Program-made: the position numbers and the translations under genes
In this document: positions 1 through 5,969 of the stretch, piece by piece
Position numbering within the stretch: position 1 is the stretch's first letter
Layout: every line of letters starts with the position of its first letter
Assembly (NCBI GenBank): GCA_003565195.1
Contig: PXCX01000163.1
Location: forward strand, 1 to 7,095
Direction: 5' to 3'
Length of the DNA: 7,095 nucleotides
Source: PVC group bacterium
Lineage (GTDB): Bacteria > Verrucomicrobiota > Kiritimatiellia > CAIKKV01 > PXCX01
Notes under the pieces: generated by a model
Told to the model about the DNA's origin: nothing
Seen by the model: only the letters and a program-made list of their open reading frames with translations
Databases searched by the model: none

Positions 1-1
1 G

Positions 2-406
2 TTGGTATTAACGGGGACTGGTCTGGTTGAACCGCCACCGTCGTTGGCGCCGGCGGTTGTGGATTTAGGGTTCGTTGACGAAGACCGCAAACATGCCGTG
101 ATGGCCGGTGCCGTCGTGTTTTGTCATCCGTCCGTTAACGAGAGTTTTGGCATCGTTTTGCTGGAGTCCTGGTTGGCCGGGGTCCCGGCATTGGTTCATG
201 CCGGCGGCGAGGTGTTGCCATGGCATTGTCGCCGTTCTGGAGGCGGATTATGGTTTGGCGATTATGCCGAGTTCGAGGCTGGATTGCAATGGTTGCTGGC
301 ACAGCCGGTAGCGCGTCGCCGGATGGGCGCGGCCGGACGTCGTTATGTATTGCGTGAATATGATCAGCCGGCTATCGACCGGCGTTTGCTGGAGGCGCTT
401 GGCTGA
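2..406 (+). CDS. GT-B fold (GT4-like) glycosyltransferase, C-terminal part
   Basis: This is the last ~134 residues of a glycosyltransferase whose 5' end lies outside the window; the reading frame is open to the left edge, so no start is called. The piece covers the nucleotide-sugar-binding Rossmann domain of the GT-B fold. The visible hallmark is the E-x7-E motif of retaining GT4-type enzymes (Glu47 and Glu55 of the visible part, in the run NESFGIVLLE), preceded by a typical 'LGFVDEDRKHAVMAGA' segment and followed by a GVPALV strand and a Ser-Gly-Gly-Gly-Leu-Trp-Phe stretch before the final helices. The family transfers sugar from a nucleotide or lipid donor in glycan or glycolipid assembly; donor and acceptor cannot be read from this fragment. 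It is 22 bp upstream of rsmE on the same strand, so co-transcription is likely. Family call is firm, specificity unknown. Confidence 0.88.
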   Translation: MVLTGTGLVEPPPSLAPAVVDLGFVDEDRKHAVMAGAVVFCHPSVNESFGIVLLESWLAGVPALVHAGGEVLPWHCRRSGGGLWFGDYAEFEAGLQWLLAQPVARRRMGAAGRRYVLREYDQPAIDRRLLEALG

Positions 407-416
407 GCGCCTCCAG
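389..416 (+). promoter_or_regulatory. Perfect 11-bp stem-loop across the glycosyltransferase stop and before the rsmE RBS
   Basis: Bases 389-399 (CTGGAGGCGCT) are the exact reverse complement of 406-416 (AGCGCCTCCAG); the loop is six bases (TGGCTG), and a further G-U pair is possible at 400/405. The TGA stop of the glycosyltransferase (404-406) sits in the loop and the first base of the 3' arm. The rsmE Shine-Dalgarno (GGAG, 419-422) starts two bases after the stem. No T-run follows, so it is not a textbook intrinsic terminator. A role in transcript stability, processing, attenuation or translational coupling is inference. Confidence 0.6.
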
Positions 417-428
417 ACGGAGAACGGA

Positions 429-1220
429 ATGTATCGTTGTCGCATCGAAAAACAATCATGGGAACATTCAAAATTGACGCCGGCATCCGGGGAACTGGAT
501 CGTCTACGGAGGGTATTACGCCTGAAGGACGGCGCCATGGTCAATGTCTTTGATGGCCATGGCCGCAGCGGATGGGCGCGGTTTACGGTCGATCCGGCAG
601 ACGGTGTGGCCTGTTTATGCCGGACCGAGAGGGATCCCGGAAGCGTGGCCGCGCCGCTTCCGGTCGTCTTGTTTCAGTCAATTCCTAAAGCAACCCGGAT
701 GGATTGGCTGGTGGAGAAGGCAACCGAACTGGGTGTCGCGGAAATCGTGCCGTTAATCACGGAACGATGTGTTGTAAGACCAACCGCATCGCAACGGGGA
801 GGCAACCGGTTGTCGCGCTGGCGTCGGCTTGCTCAGCAGGCCGCACGCCAATGCGGTATGGACACGGTCCCTAAAATCTGTGAACCGCTTAACTTTAATA
901 CGGCTCTGGAGCAGGTTGCCGGACGGTCGCTTGCCGGACTTTACGGTTCATTGCAACCGGATGCCCTGGATTTGCGGCGGGTCTTTGAAGAATGGCAAGG
1001 TTCGCAAGTGGTGACAGCCTTGTTTATCGGACCGGAAGGCGATTTCACGCCGGACGAATATGGTTGCTTACGAGCCGCGGGGATGACGGCGGTCAACCTT
1101 GGACCGCGAATTTTACGGGTTGAAACCGCCGCGCTGGCGGCGTTATGTATAATCGGCTATGAACTGGCATGGCCTGATCAACGAAATCAAGGAGACGATC
1201 ATGGGGTTAGCAGATCGTGA
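429..1220 (+). CDS. rsmE: 16S rRNA (uracil1498-N3)-methyltransferase
   Basis: A 263-residue SPOUT-class methyltransferase that uses S-adenosylmethionine to methylate N3 of U1498 in 16S rRNA of the 30S subunit; it acts in the cytoplasm. Family signatures are in order: an N-terminal PUA-like RNA-binding part (LRRVLRLKDGAMVNVFDGHG near residues 25-45), the KATRMDWLVEKATELGV block at 87-103, GPEGDF at 201-206 and LGPRILRVETA at 224-234, the last two forming the SPOUT knot that binds AdoMet. The fourth Gly of the usual GPEGGF is Asp205, a variant I believe also occurs elsewhere in the family. The frame is open further upstream to an ATG at 345, but that start would lie inside the glycosyltransferase; ATG 429 has GGAG six bases upstream and gives close to the normal length (about 240-250 residues). 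The 3' end overlaps the next small gene by 20 bp. Confidence 0.93.
   Translation: MYRCRIEKQSWEHSKLTPASGELDRLRRVLRLKDGAMVNVFDGHGRSGWARFTVDPADGVACLCRTERDPGSVAAPLPVVLFQSIPKATRMDWLVEKATELGVAEIVPLITERCVVRPTASQRGGNRLSRWRRLAQQAARQCGMDTVPKICEPLNFNTALEQVAGRSLAGLYGSLQPDALDLRRVFEEWQGSQVVTALFIGPEGDFTPDEYGCLRAAGMTAVNLGPRILRVETAALAALCIIGYELAWPDQRNQGDDHGVSRS
1189..1194 (+). promoter_or_regulatory. Strong Shine-Dalgarno for the 48-aa small gene
   Basis: AAGGAG lies six bases before ATG 1201, inside the last codons of rsmE. It is the strongest ribosome binding site in the window and decides the start of the small gene over the upstream in-frame ATG at 1159. Confidence 0.75.
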
Positions 1221-1347
1221 TTATATGCGGGCCAACACCCGCGCAAACCAATCCTCAGGGCTGCGACCACAAAGGCCGACATGGAAACAAAAGTTGCAGT
1301 TTCTGTGGTGGCGTATCAGGCGCTGGTTAACGCCGCCGAAAACGTAA
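1201..1347 (+). CDS. 48-aa basic Trp-rich small protein overlapping rsmE
   Basis: A short protein starting MGLADRDYMR and ending in a basic, Trp-rich segment (WKQKLQFLWWRIRRWLTPP, residues 28-46). The start is ATG 1201, six bases after an AAGGAG sequence; the alternative in-frame ATG at 1159 has no such site. The first 20 bp overlap the end of rsmE, which suggests translational coupling and a shared transcript. The N-terminal '(M)xxxDRDYM/Y' pattern is one I remember from small proteins and from N-termini of some membrane or rhomboid-type proteins in PVC and related bacteria; I cannot confirm this here. Residues 21-43 are rich in Arg/Lys and Trp with few acidic residues, which would suit an amphipathic membrane-surface helix or nucleic-acid contact. 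There is no signal peptide and no long hydrophobic transmembrane stretch. Function unknown. It ends 40 bp from the stop of the convergent outer-membrane protein gene. Confidence 0.72.
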   Translation: MGLADRDYMRANTRANQSSGLRPQRPTWKQKLQFLWWRIRRWLTPPKT

Positions 1348-1387
1348 CGCGGTTCGCGAAACTTATAGGGCAGGGGACAGTGAGGAT

Positions 1388-1927
1388 TTAGAAGCGGGCG
1401 CCCAGCCGAAGTCCGAATTCGACGTCCTTGAAACGAAAGCTGTCGAGATCGCCCCAGCGTTCGAACGGATAATATCCGTATCCTGAAAGCGATAGTCTCT
1501 GGGAGAGTTCGAAGCGCAGTCCCAGAATAAATTGCCAGTAAACGGTTGTCCATTCGCCGCCATCAATTTCGGTATAGGTCGAGGCTACACCCAGTCCGCC
1601 GTGATACATCCGGTCTTTGGCGATTAAGTTGATTTCCGGTGTCAAGGCATAATCCGGGGCTTCCGTTTCTCCTTCGCGAATGGTTAAAGAGGGCGTATAA
1701 GCAAGACCGAATTGCCAGAAGGCGGTGGCCTCATGAAACTCGTAATTGATTCCGATTGAATGGTCACGATTCCCGAACGGCAGATCCTTAAACTCACGAT
1801 GTTCGCCATGTCGCCGTGCCGAAATGCCGATATTGGAATGGGTCCGGGCACTCGAACAAACCGGCAATATGAAGACCATAAACCCGGCCATCAACAGTAA
1901 AGAAAGGTGTCTGTTTTTCATGCCCAT
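1388..1927 (-). CDS. Secreted, predicted small outer-membrane beta-barrel protein
   Basis: A 179-residue protein with an N-terminal signal peptide: Lys4 and Arg6, a hydrophobic core (LSLLLMAGFMVFILPV), and a likely signal peptidase I cut after Ser-Ser-Ala27. Cys24 is preceded by Pro-Val rather than a lipobox, so a lipoprotein is unlikely. The mature part shows alternating polar/hydrophobic stretches rich in Tyr, Trp, Phe and Gly (for example SIGINYEF, FWQFGLAYTP, VYWQFILGLRFEL, FGLRLGARF), separated by short charged turns. It ends in Phe, as expected for a beta-barrel inserted by the Bam machinery. About 150 mature residues would fit a six- to eight-strand barrel. I do not recognise a named family. 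A second ATG two codons in (1919-1921, giving MKNRHLS) is an equally good start; neither has a clear Shine-Dalgarno. It is transcribed divergently from ileS. Confidence 0.75.
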   Translation of the reverse strand: MGMKNRHLSLLLMAGFMVFILPVCSSARTHSNIGISARRHGEHREFKDLPFGNRDHSIGINYEFHEATAFWQFGLAYTPSLTIREGETEAPDYALTPEINLIAKDRMYHGGLGVASTYTEIDGGEWTTVYWQFILGLRFELSQRLSLSGYGYYPFERWGDLDSFRFKDVEFGLRLGARF

Positions 1928-1929
1928 GA

Positions 1930-1958
1930 TTTATACACTAGAAATTCTTATTGTGCAA
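1930..1958 (-). promoter_or_regulatory. Candidate sigma70-type promoter for the outer-membrane protein gene
   Basis: On the minus strand TTGCAC (1953-1958) is followed after exactly 17 bases by TATAAA (1930-1935). The -10 matches five of six consensus bases, the -35 only three of six. Transcription would begin about seven bases downstream, i.e. within the first three codons, which would make the mRNA leaderless or nearly so and favour the internal ATG at 1919-1921. No Shine-Dalgarno is seen, which agrees with this but does not prove it. Confidence 0.42.
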
Positions 1959-1984
1959 CATTAATTTTTTGATTCACTTTCGGA

Positions 1985-2013
1985 TTGCTACGGGCGTGCA
2001 AACTTGATATAAA
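1985..2013 (+). promoter_or_regulatory. Candidate sigma70-type promoter for ileS-gmhA
   Basis: TTGCTA (1985-1990), a 17-base spacer and TATAAA (2008-2013) give four of six and five of six consensus matches at ideal spacing. The predicted start near 2020 leaves a leader of about 25-30 bases before ileS. That is too short for a T-box or other riboswitch. Its -35 box is 26 bases from that of the opposing promoter, back to back. Confidence 0.5.
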
Positions 2014-2043
2014 AGACAGCTAAACAGATGTTAACCGATTGGG

Positions 2044-5000
2044 ATGATTATGCAATTAAGCGATTGGCGGGAACCCGATTTCCCGAAAATGGAACAGGCG
2101 GTCAGGTCGTTGTGGGAGCGCGGCCGGTTTTTCGAGCGCTCGCTTGAGCAACGCCGTGACGGACGACCATTTGTCTTTTACGACGGGCCGCCGTTTGCCA
2201 CCGGATTGCCGCACTATGGGCACTTGCTGGCGGGCACGATCAAGGATGTGATCCCGCGTTACCAAACCATGCGCGGCGCGTACGTTGAGCGGCGGTTCGG
2301 TTGGGATTGTCACGGTTTACCGGTTGAATATGAGGTTGAACAAGCGCTGGGACTAAGCGGGAAGCGTGATATCGAGAAGTTCGGTGTCGCCAAATTCAAT
2401 GAACAATGCCGTTCGATCGTATTGCGGCATACCCGTGAATGGCGTGAAGTTGTCAGCCGCATGGGGCGCTGGGTCGATTTCGACCACGAATACAGAACCA
2501 TGGATCCGGATTATATGGAGTCCATCTGGTGGGTGTTTCAGAGCTTATGGCAAAAGGATTTGATCTACGAGGGCAACAAGATTCTGCCCTATTGTTCGCG
2601 CTGTACTACGCCGTTGTCCAACTTTGAGACCAATCAAGGCTACCGCGATATCCAGGATCCGGCCGTCACGGTGCGTCTGCGTCTGGTTGACGATCCTTCA
2701 ACCTACTTGCTGGTCTGGACCACCACACCCTGGACGTTGCCGTCCAATATGGCGGTTGCGGTGGGTCGTGAGATTCCCTATGTCAAGGTCCGGGAAGGCG
2801 ATACAACCTATATCCTGGCGCGTTCGCGGATGCCGCTATATTTCAAGAAGAAAGGCGCAGGGTCGATCGTTGAACCGGTGGCGGTCGATCAACTGTTGGG
2901 CCGTCGCTATGTTCCGTTGTTCCCATATTTTGAGAATCGCGCGGCATCGGGCGCGTTCCGGGTGATTGCAGCCGATTTTGTCGGCGCCGATGACGGGACC
3001 GGATTAGTGCATATGGCGCCGGGATTTGGCGAAGACGATTACCGTGCTGGCATGGAGCAGGGGATTCCCTCGGTTTGTCCGGTCGATGAAGAGGGCCGGT
3101 TTACGGCGGATGTGTCCGATTATGCCGGTCGCGAGGTGAAATCCAGCGATGGCGATATTGTGCGGCGTCTTAAGCAGGAAGGCGCACTGGTTCATCAATC
3201 AACCCTGGTTCACAGTTATCCGCATTGTTGGCGTTGTGATAATCCGTTGATTTATCGTGCCGTCTCGACATGGTTCATGAAGGTGGAAATGTTGCGCGAA
3301 CGATTGACGCAATTGAACCGCCAGGTACACTGGATGCCGGAACATTTACGCGATGGCCGGTTCGGTAATTGGTTGGCGCAGGCGCGCGACTGGGCGATTT
3401 CGCGCAACCGGTACTGGGGGACTCCGTTGCCGTTATGGCGTTCTCCAGACGGCAACGAGGTGGTATGTATCGGATCGATTGCCGAGCTGGAGCAGCGTAG
3501 CGGTGTCAAAGTCACGGATTTGCACAAACACTACGTGGATGAAATCGAAATCCCCTCCGCGCAGGGCGGGCCACCGTTGCGGCGCGTACCCGAAGTTCTG
3601 GATTGTTGGTTCGAAAGCGGTGCAATGCCGTATGCACAGAATCATTATCCATTCGAGAACAAGACCTGGTTCGAAAATCATTTCCCGGCGGATTTCATTG
3701 CCGAGGGTCTCGATCAGACGCGTGGCTGGTTCTATACTTTGGCCGTCCTGTCGGCCGCGCTCTTCGACCGGCCGGCGTACCGGAACGTGATTGTCAATGG
3801 TCTGGTCCTGGCGGAAGACGGGCGCAAGATGAGTAAACGGCTTAAGAATTATCCCGATCCCAAGAAAATGCTTGATACTTACGGCGCGGATGCGATCCGG
3901 TTGTACATGATGCATTCGCCGGTGGTGCATGCCGCGGATCTACGGTTTTCGGAGAGTGGTGTACGCGACATTTTGCGGCATATCCTGTTGCCGTTATGGC
4001 ACGCCAATACGTTTTTCGCGACATACGCCCGCATCGATGGCTGGACCCCGGACAAGCGGCGTTCCGAGGTCCCGCAATCGGGACATGTCCTGGATCGTTG
4101 GATTCTGGCAGCATTGCAGGAATTGGCTCGCAACGTGACCGAGGCCATGGATCATTACGATTTACAGCGGGCGGTCCGACCGTTCGTCGGGTTTGTCGAT
4201 GATTTGACCAACTGGTATATCCGGCGCAGCCGGCGGCGTTTCTGGAAGAGTCGTAACGACGATGATAAAGCGGCCGCTTACGAAACCTTGCACGCGGTTC
4301 TTAAACAACTCTCGCTGATTGGCGCACCGTTTTTGCCGTTTTTCTCAGAAGCCACTTACCAGGGATTGCGTGACGATGACGATCCGGAGTCGGTGCATCT
4401 TTGCGACTATCCGACCGGGATGGATGCGACTGGTGATGCGACCCTCAATCGCCGCATGCATGCCGTGATGACAGTGGTCCGTCTGGGACGTTTGCTGCGC
4501 GCCGAACATAATCTGAAAGTACGCCAACCGTTGCCGCAATTGGATGTGGTGACGCGCGATCCCGATTTGCAGCAGGGATTGCGTGAACTCGACGATCTGA
4601 TCATGGACGAACTCAATGTCAAGACGGTCCATTTGCGGAACGATGAAAGTGGATTGGCCAGCTTGGCGGTTAAACCCGATTTCCGGCGCCTGGGTCCGCG
4701 TTTGGGTCGGCGGGTAAAACAAGCGGTTCCGGTATTGGCGCAATGGCCGCAATCGTCGATCCACGCGTTGCTTGCCGGTGAAACGGTTCCGTTGAGGGTG
4801 GACACTGAAACGGTGGAATTGACCGTTGACGATGTGGTGATCGAGCATCATCCGGTTGATGGGGTGGTTGTAGCGGTTGATGATGGATTGGTGGTGGCCC
4901 TGCATACCCAGGTCGATGCTGAACTCGCGGAAGAAGGGCTGGCACGCGAACTAGTGCATCATATTCAAAGTTTGCGTAAGACTCTGGATTTGGAGGTCAC

Positions 5001-5229
5001 CCAACGGATTGGGTTGGAACTTCAAGGAGATCCGGATGTCCGTCAAGCGGTTGAAAAACATCGTGATAGCGTTTGCAGCGAAGTGTTGGCCGAATCCCTG
5101 AGTTGGACCGATACGCCGGCCGAGGATGCCTCAGTATGCGATCTGAACGGGCATGCCTGTGCTATCCGGTTGATAACCCCGCCATCCGGCAAAAATTCTT
5201 CCGGGGATCGAAAAACGCCGTCAAGATAA
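2044..5229 (+). CDS. ileS: Isoleucyl-tRNA synthetase, type 2 (eukaryote-like)
   Basis: A full-length 1061-residue class Ia synthetase that activates isoleucine with ATP and loads it on tRNA-Ile in the cytosol, with editing of mischarged valine. Domains in order: Rossmann fold with HIGH-type motif HYGH at 57-60 (in DGPPFATGLPHYGH); Zn knuckle Cys184/187 with Cys395/398; CP1 editing domain with WTTTPWTLPSN at 225-235 and GTGLVHMAP...FGEDDY at about 318-333; WAISRNRYWGTP at 450-461; DCWFESG at 520-526; KMSKR at 595-599; then the anticodon-binding helices and a long C-terminal region. The motif wording (HYGH, DCWFESGAMPYAQ, FIAEGLDQTRGWFYTL, KMSKRLKNYPDP) is that of the eukaryote-like type 2 enzymes, not the common bacterial type 1. 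The second zinc-ribbon cysteines known from the Thermus enzyme are not seen around 463-510. ATG 2044 is given; ATG 2050 (MQLSDW) has GGGA at better spacing and is equally plausible. Probably co-transcribed with gmhA. Confidence 0.96.
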   Translation: MIMQLSDWREPDFPKMEQAVRSLWERGRFFERSLEQRRDGRPFVFYDGPPFATGLPHYGHLLAGTIKDVIPRYQTMRGAYVERRFGWDCHGLPVEYEVEQALGLSGKRDIEKFGVAKFNEQCRSIVLRHTREWREVVSRMGRWVDFDHEYRTMDPDYMESIWWVFQSLWQKDLIYEGNKILPYCSRCTTPLSNFETNQGYRDIQDPAVTVRLRLVDDPSTYLLVWTTTPWTLPSNMAVAVGREIPYVKVREGDTTYILARSRMPLYFKKKGAGSIVEPVAVDQLLGRRYVPLFPYFENRAASGAFRVIAADFVGADDGTGLVHMAPGFGEDDYRAGMEQGIPSVCPVDEEGRFTADVSDYAGREVKSSDGDIVRRLKQEGALVHQSTLVHSYPHCWRCDNPLIYRAVSTWFMKVEMLRERLTQLNRQVHWMPEHLRDGRFGNWLAQARDWAISRNRYWGTPLPLWRSPDGNEVVCIGSIAELEQRSGVKVTDLHKHYVDEIEIPSAQGGPPLRRVPEVLDCWFESGAMPYAQNHYPFENKTWFENHFPADFIAEGLDQTRGWFYTLAVLSAALFDRPAYRNVIVNGLVLAEDGRKMSKRLKNYPDPKKMLDTYGADAIRLYMMHSPVVHAADLRFSESGVRDILRHILLPLWHANTFFATYARIDGWTPDKRRSEVPQSGHVLDRWILAALQELARNVTEAMDHYDLQRAVRPFVGFVDDLTNWYIRRSRRRFWKSRNDDDKAAAYETLHAVLKQLSLIGAPFLPFFSEATYQGLRDDDDPESVHLCDYPTGMDATGDATLNRRMHAVMTVVRLGRLLRAEHNLKVRQPLPQLDVVTRDPDLQQGLRELDDLIMDELNVKTVHLRNDESGLASLAVKPDFRRLGPRLGRRVKQAVPVLAQWPQSSIHALLAGETVPLRVDTETVELTVDDVVIEHHPVDGVVVAVDDGLVVALHTQVDAELAEEGLARELVHHIQSLRKTLDLEVTQRIGLELQGDPDVRQAVEKHRDSVCSEVLAESLSWTDTPAEDASVCDLNGHACAIRLITPPSGKNSSGDRKTPSR

Positions 5230-5244
5230 AAGGGCAACGATCTT

Positions 5245-5814
5245 ATGAATCGTGATGATATTAAGCAAATTATCTCAGACAGTGCCGCAACGATTGCTGC
5301 CTTGGACGCACAGGCGGAACGTATCGACGCGATGGCGCAGGCGATGGTGTCGTGTTTCCGCCAGCGAGGCACGGTTTTCACGGCTGGTAATGGTGGCAGC
5401 GCGGCCGAAGCCATGCATTTGGCGGAAGAATGCGTGGGCCGTTTTCGTTCGTCCCGCGCCGCCTTGCCGGCCTTGGCTTTGTTTGCCGATCCAACGGCCT
5501 TGACCTGTATCGGCAATGATTTTGGATTCGATCACGTGTTTAGCCGCCCCCTCGAAGCGTTGGCCAAAGCCGGTGATATTTTAATCCTGTTCAGCACCAG
5601 CGGTCAGGCACGCAATTTGCGGTTGGCTCTGGATGTGGCCCGACGCCGTGACATCAAAATTCTGGCATTACTGGGGCGCGACGGCGGGCCTTTGCGGAAT
5701 CTCGCAGACTTGGAATTGATTGTCGATGCTCATGATACGGCCCGGATACAGGAAGCGCACCAAGTGATCGTTCATCTGCTTCTGCAAGCTGTTGAAGACG
5801 CGTGGAGTTTTTGA
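5245..5814 (+). CDS. gmhA: Sedoheptulose-7-phosphate isomerase (phosphoheptose isomerase)
   Basis: A 189-residue SIS-domain enzyme, near the usual ~190, that converts sedoheptulose 7-phosphate to D-glycero-D-manno-heptose 7-phosphate, the first step toward ADP-heptose or GDP-heptose for LPS inner core, S-layer or other glycans; cytosolic tetramer in known cases. Visible signatures: GNGGSAAEAMHLAEE at 48-62, CIGNDFGFDHVFSR, the phosphate-binding FSTSG at 116-120, GRDGG, and DTARIQEAHQVIVH at 164-177. By alignment from memory with the E. coli enzyme, His58, Glu62, Gln169 and His177 are the metal-binding and catalytic set, all present. It starts 15 bp after the ileS stop with an AAAGGG sequence about ten bases upstream, so it is likely read from the ileS promoter. 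The other heptose genes (gmhB, hldE-like) are not in the window. A DiaA-type SIS protein is less likely because the metal ligands are kept. Confidence 0.92.
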   Translation: MNRDDIKQIISDSAATIAALDAQAERIDAMAQAMVSCFRQRGTVFTAGNGGSAAEAMHLAEECVGRFRSSRAALPALALFADPTALTCIGNDFGFDHVFSRPLEALAKAGDILILFSTSGQARNLRLALDVARRRDIKILALLGRDGGPLRNLADLELIVDAHDTARIQEAHQVIVHLLLQAVEDAWSF

Positions 5815-5823
5815 TCCAGCAAC

Positions 5824-5841
5824 CAGGCCCTTACGGGCTTG
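5824..5841 (+). terminator. Weak stem-loop after gmhA, possible terminator
   Basis: CAGGCCC (5824-5830) can pair with GGGCTTG (5835-5841) around a TTAC loop: seven pairs including one G-U. It begins ten bases after the gmhA stop, the right place for a terminator, but no T-run follows (AATTGAAC). A second small hairpin, TCTAC-TTC-GTAGA at 5855-5867, is followed only by TTGTTTG. Either may help termination between the convergent genes. Confidence 0.33.
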
Positions 5842-5926
5842 AATTGAACACTACTCTACTTCGTAGATTGTTTGAGTAAATGAGTCAACATTGCCAGAGG
5901 TTCATAACATGTTGGCGGGAGTGTCC

Positions 5927-5956
5927 TGAACTCTTAACTCTGAACCCCTGAACACT
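5927..5956. repeat. Degenerate TGAACTC heptamer array
   Basis: Four back-to-back units TGAACTC, TTAACTC, TGAACCCC, TGAACACT (7, 7, 8 and 8 bases) lie in the 155-bp gap between the convergent gmhA and zinc-ribbon genes. The last unit overlaps a small hairpin, CTGAA-CAC-TTCAG (5948-5960). It looks like short-tandem intergenic filler rather than a coding or protein-binding sequence. Nothing else of note is seen in 5868-5926. Confidence 0.5.
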
Positions 5957-5969
5957 TCAGCGGAGCTGG

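Noticed and set aside
1348..1358. CGCG-GTT-CGCG hairpin between the convergent small gene and outer-membrane protein gene
   Set aside because: Only four base pairs and no T-run on the plus strand; on the minus strand TTACGTTTTC follows, too weak to call a terminator.
1221..1553. 110-residue minus-strand open frame
   Set aside because: It overlaps the outer-membrane protein gene in another frame and the small gene antisense; both of those have better starts and protein features.
1850..1860. Lipoprotein signal at Cys24 of the minus-strand outer-membrane protein
   Set aside because: Residues before the Cys are Leu-Pro-Val, not a lipobox, and a Ser-Ser-Ala signal peptidase I site follows.
1928..2043. 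T-box or other leader riboswitch upstream of ileS
   Set aside because: The predicted leader is under 30 bases and no T-box core or large fold is visible.
2212..2223. Swapped GxHH signature of mupirocin hyper-resistant IleRS
   Set aside because: The motif is the ordinary HYGH order, so only the general tolerance of type 2 enzymes could be proposed.
4345..4905. 186-residue minus-strand open frame
   Set aside because: Fully antisense to the C-terminal part of ileS, which is clearly coding; no family features.
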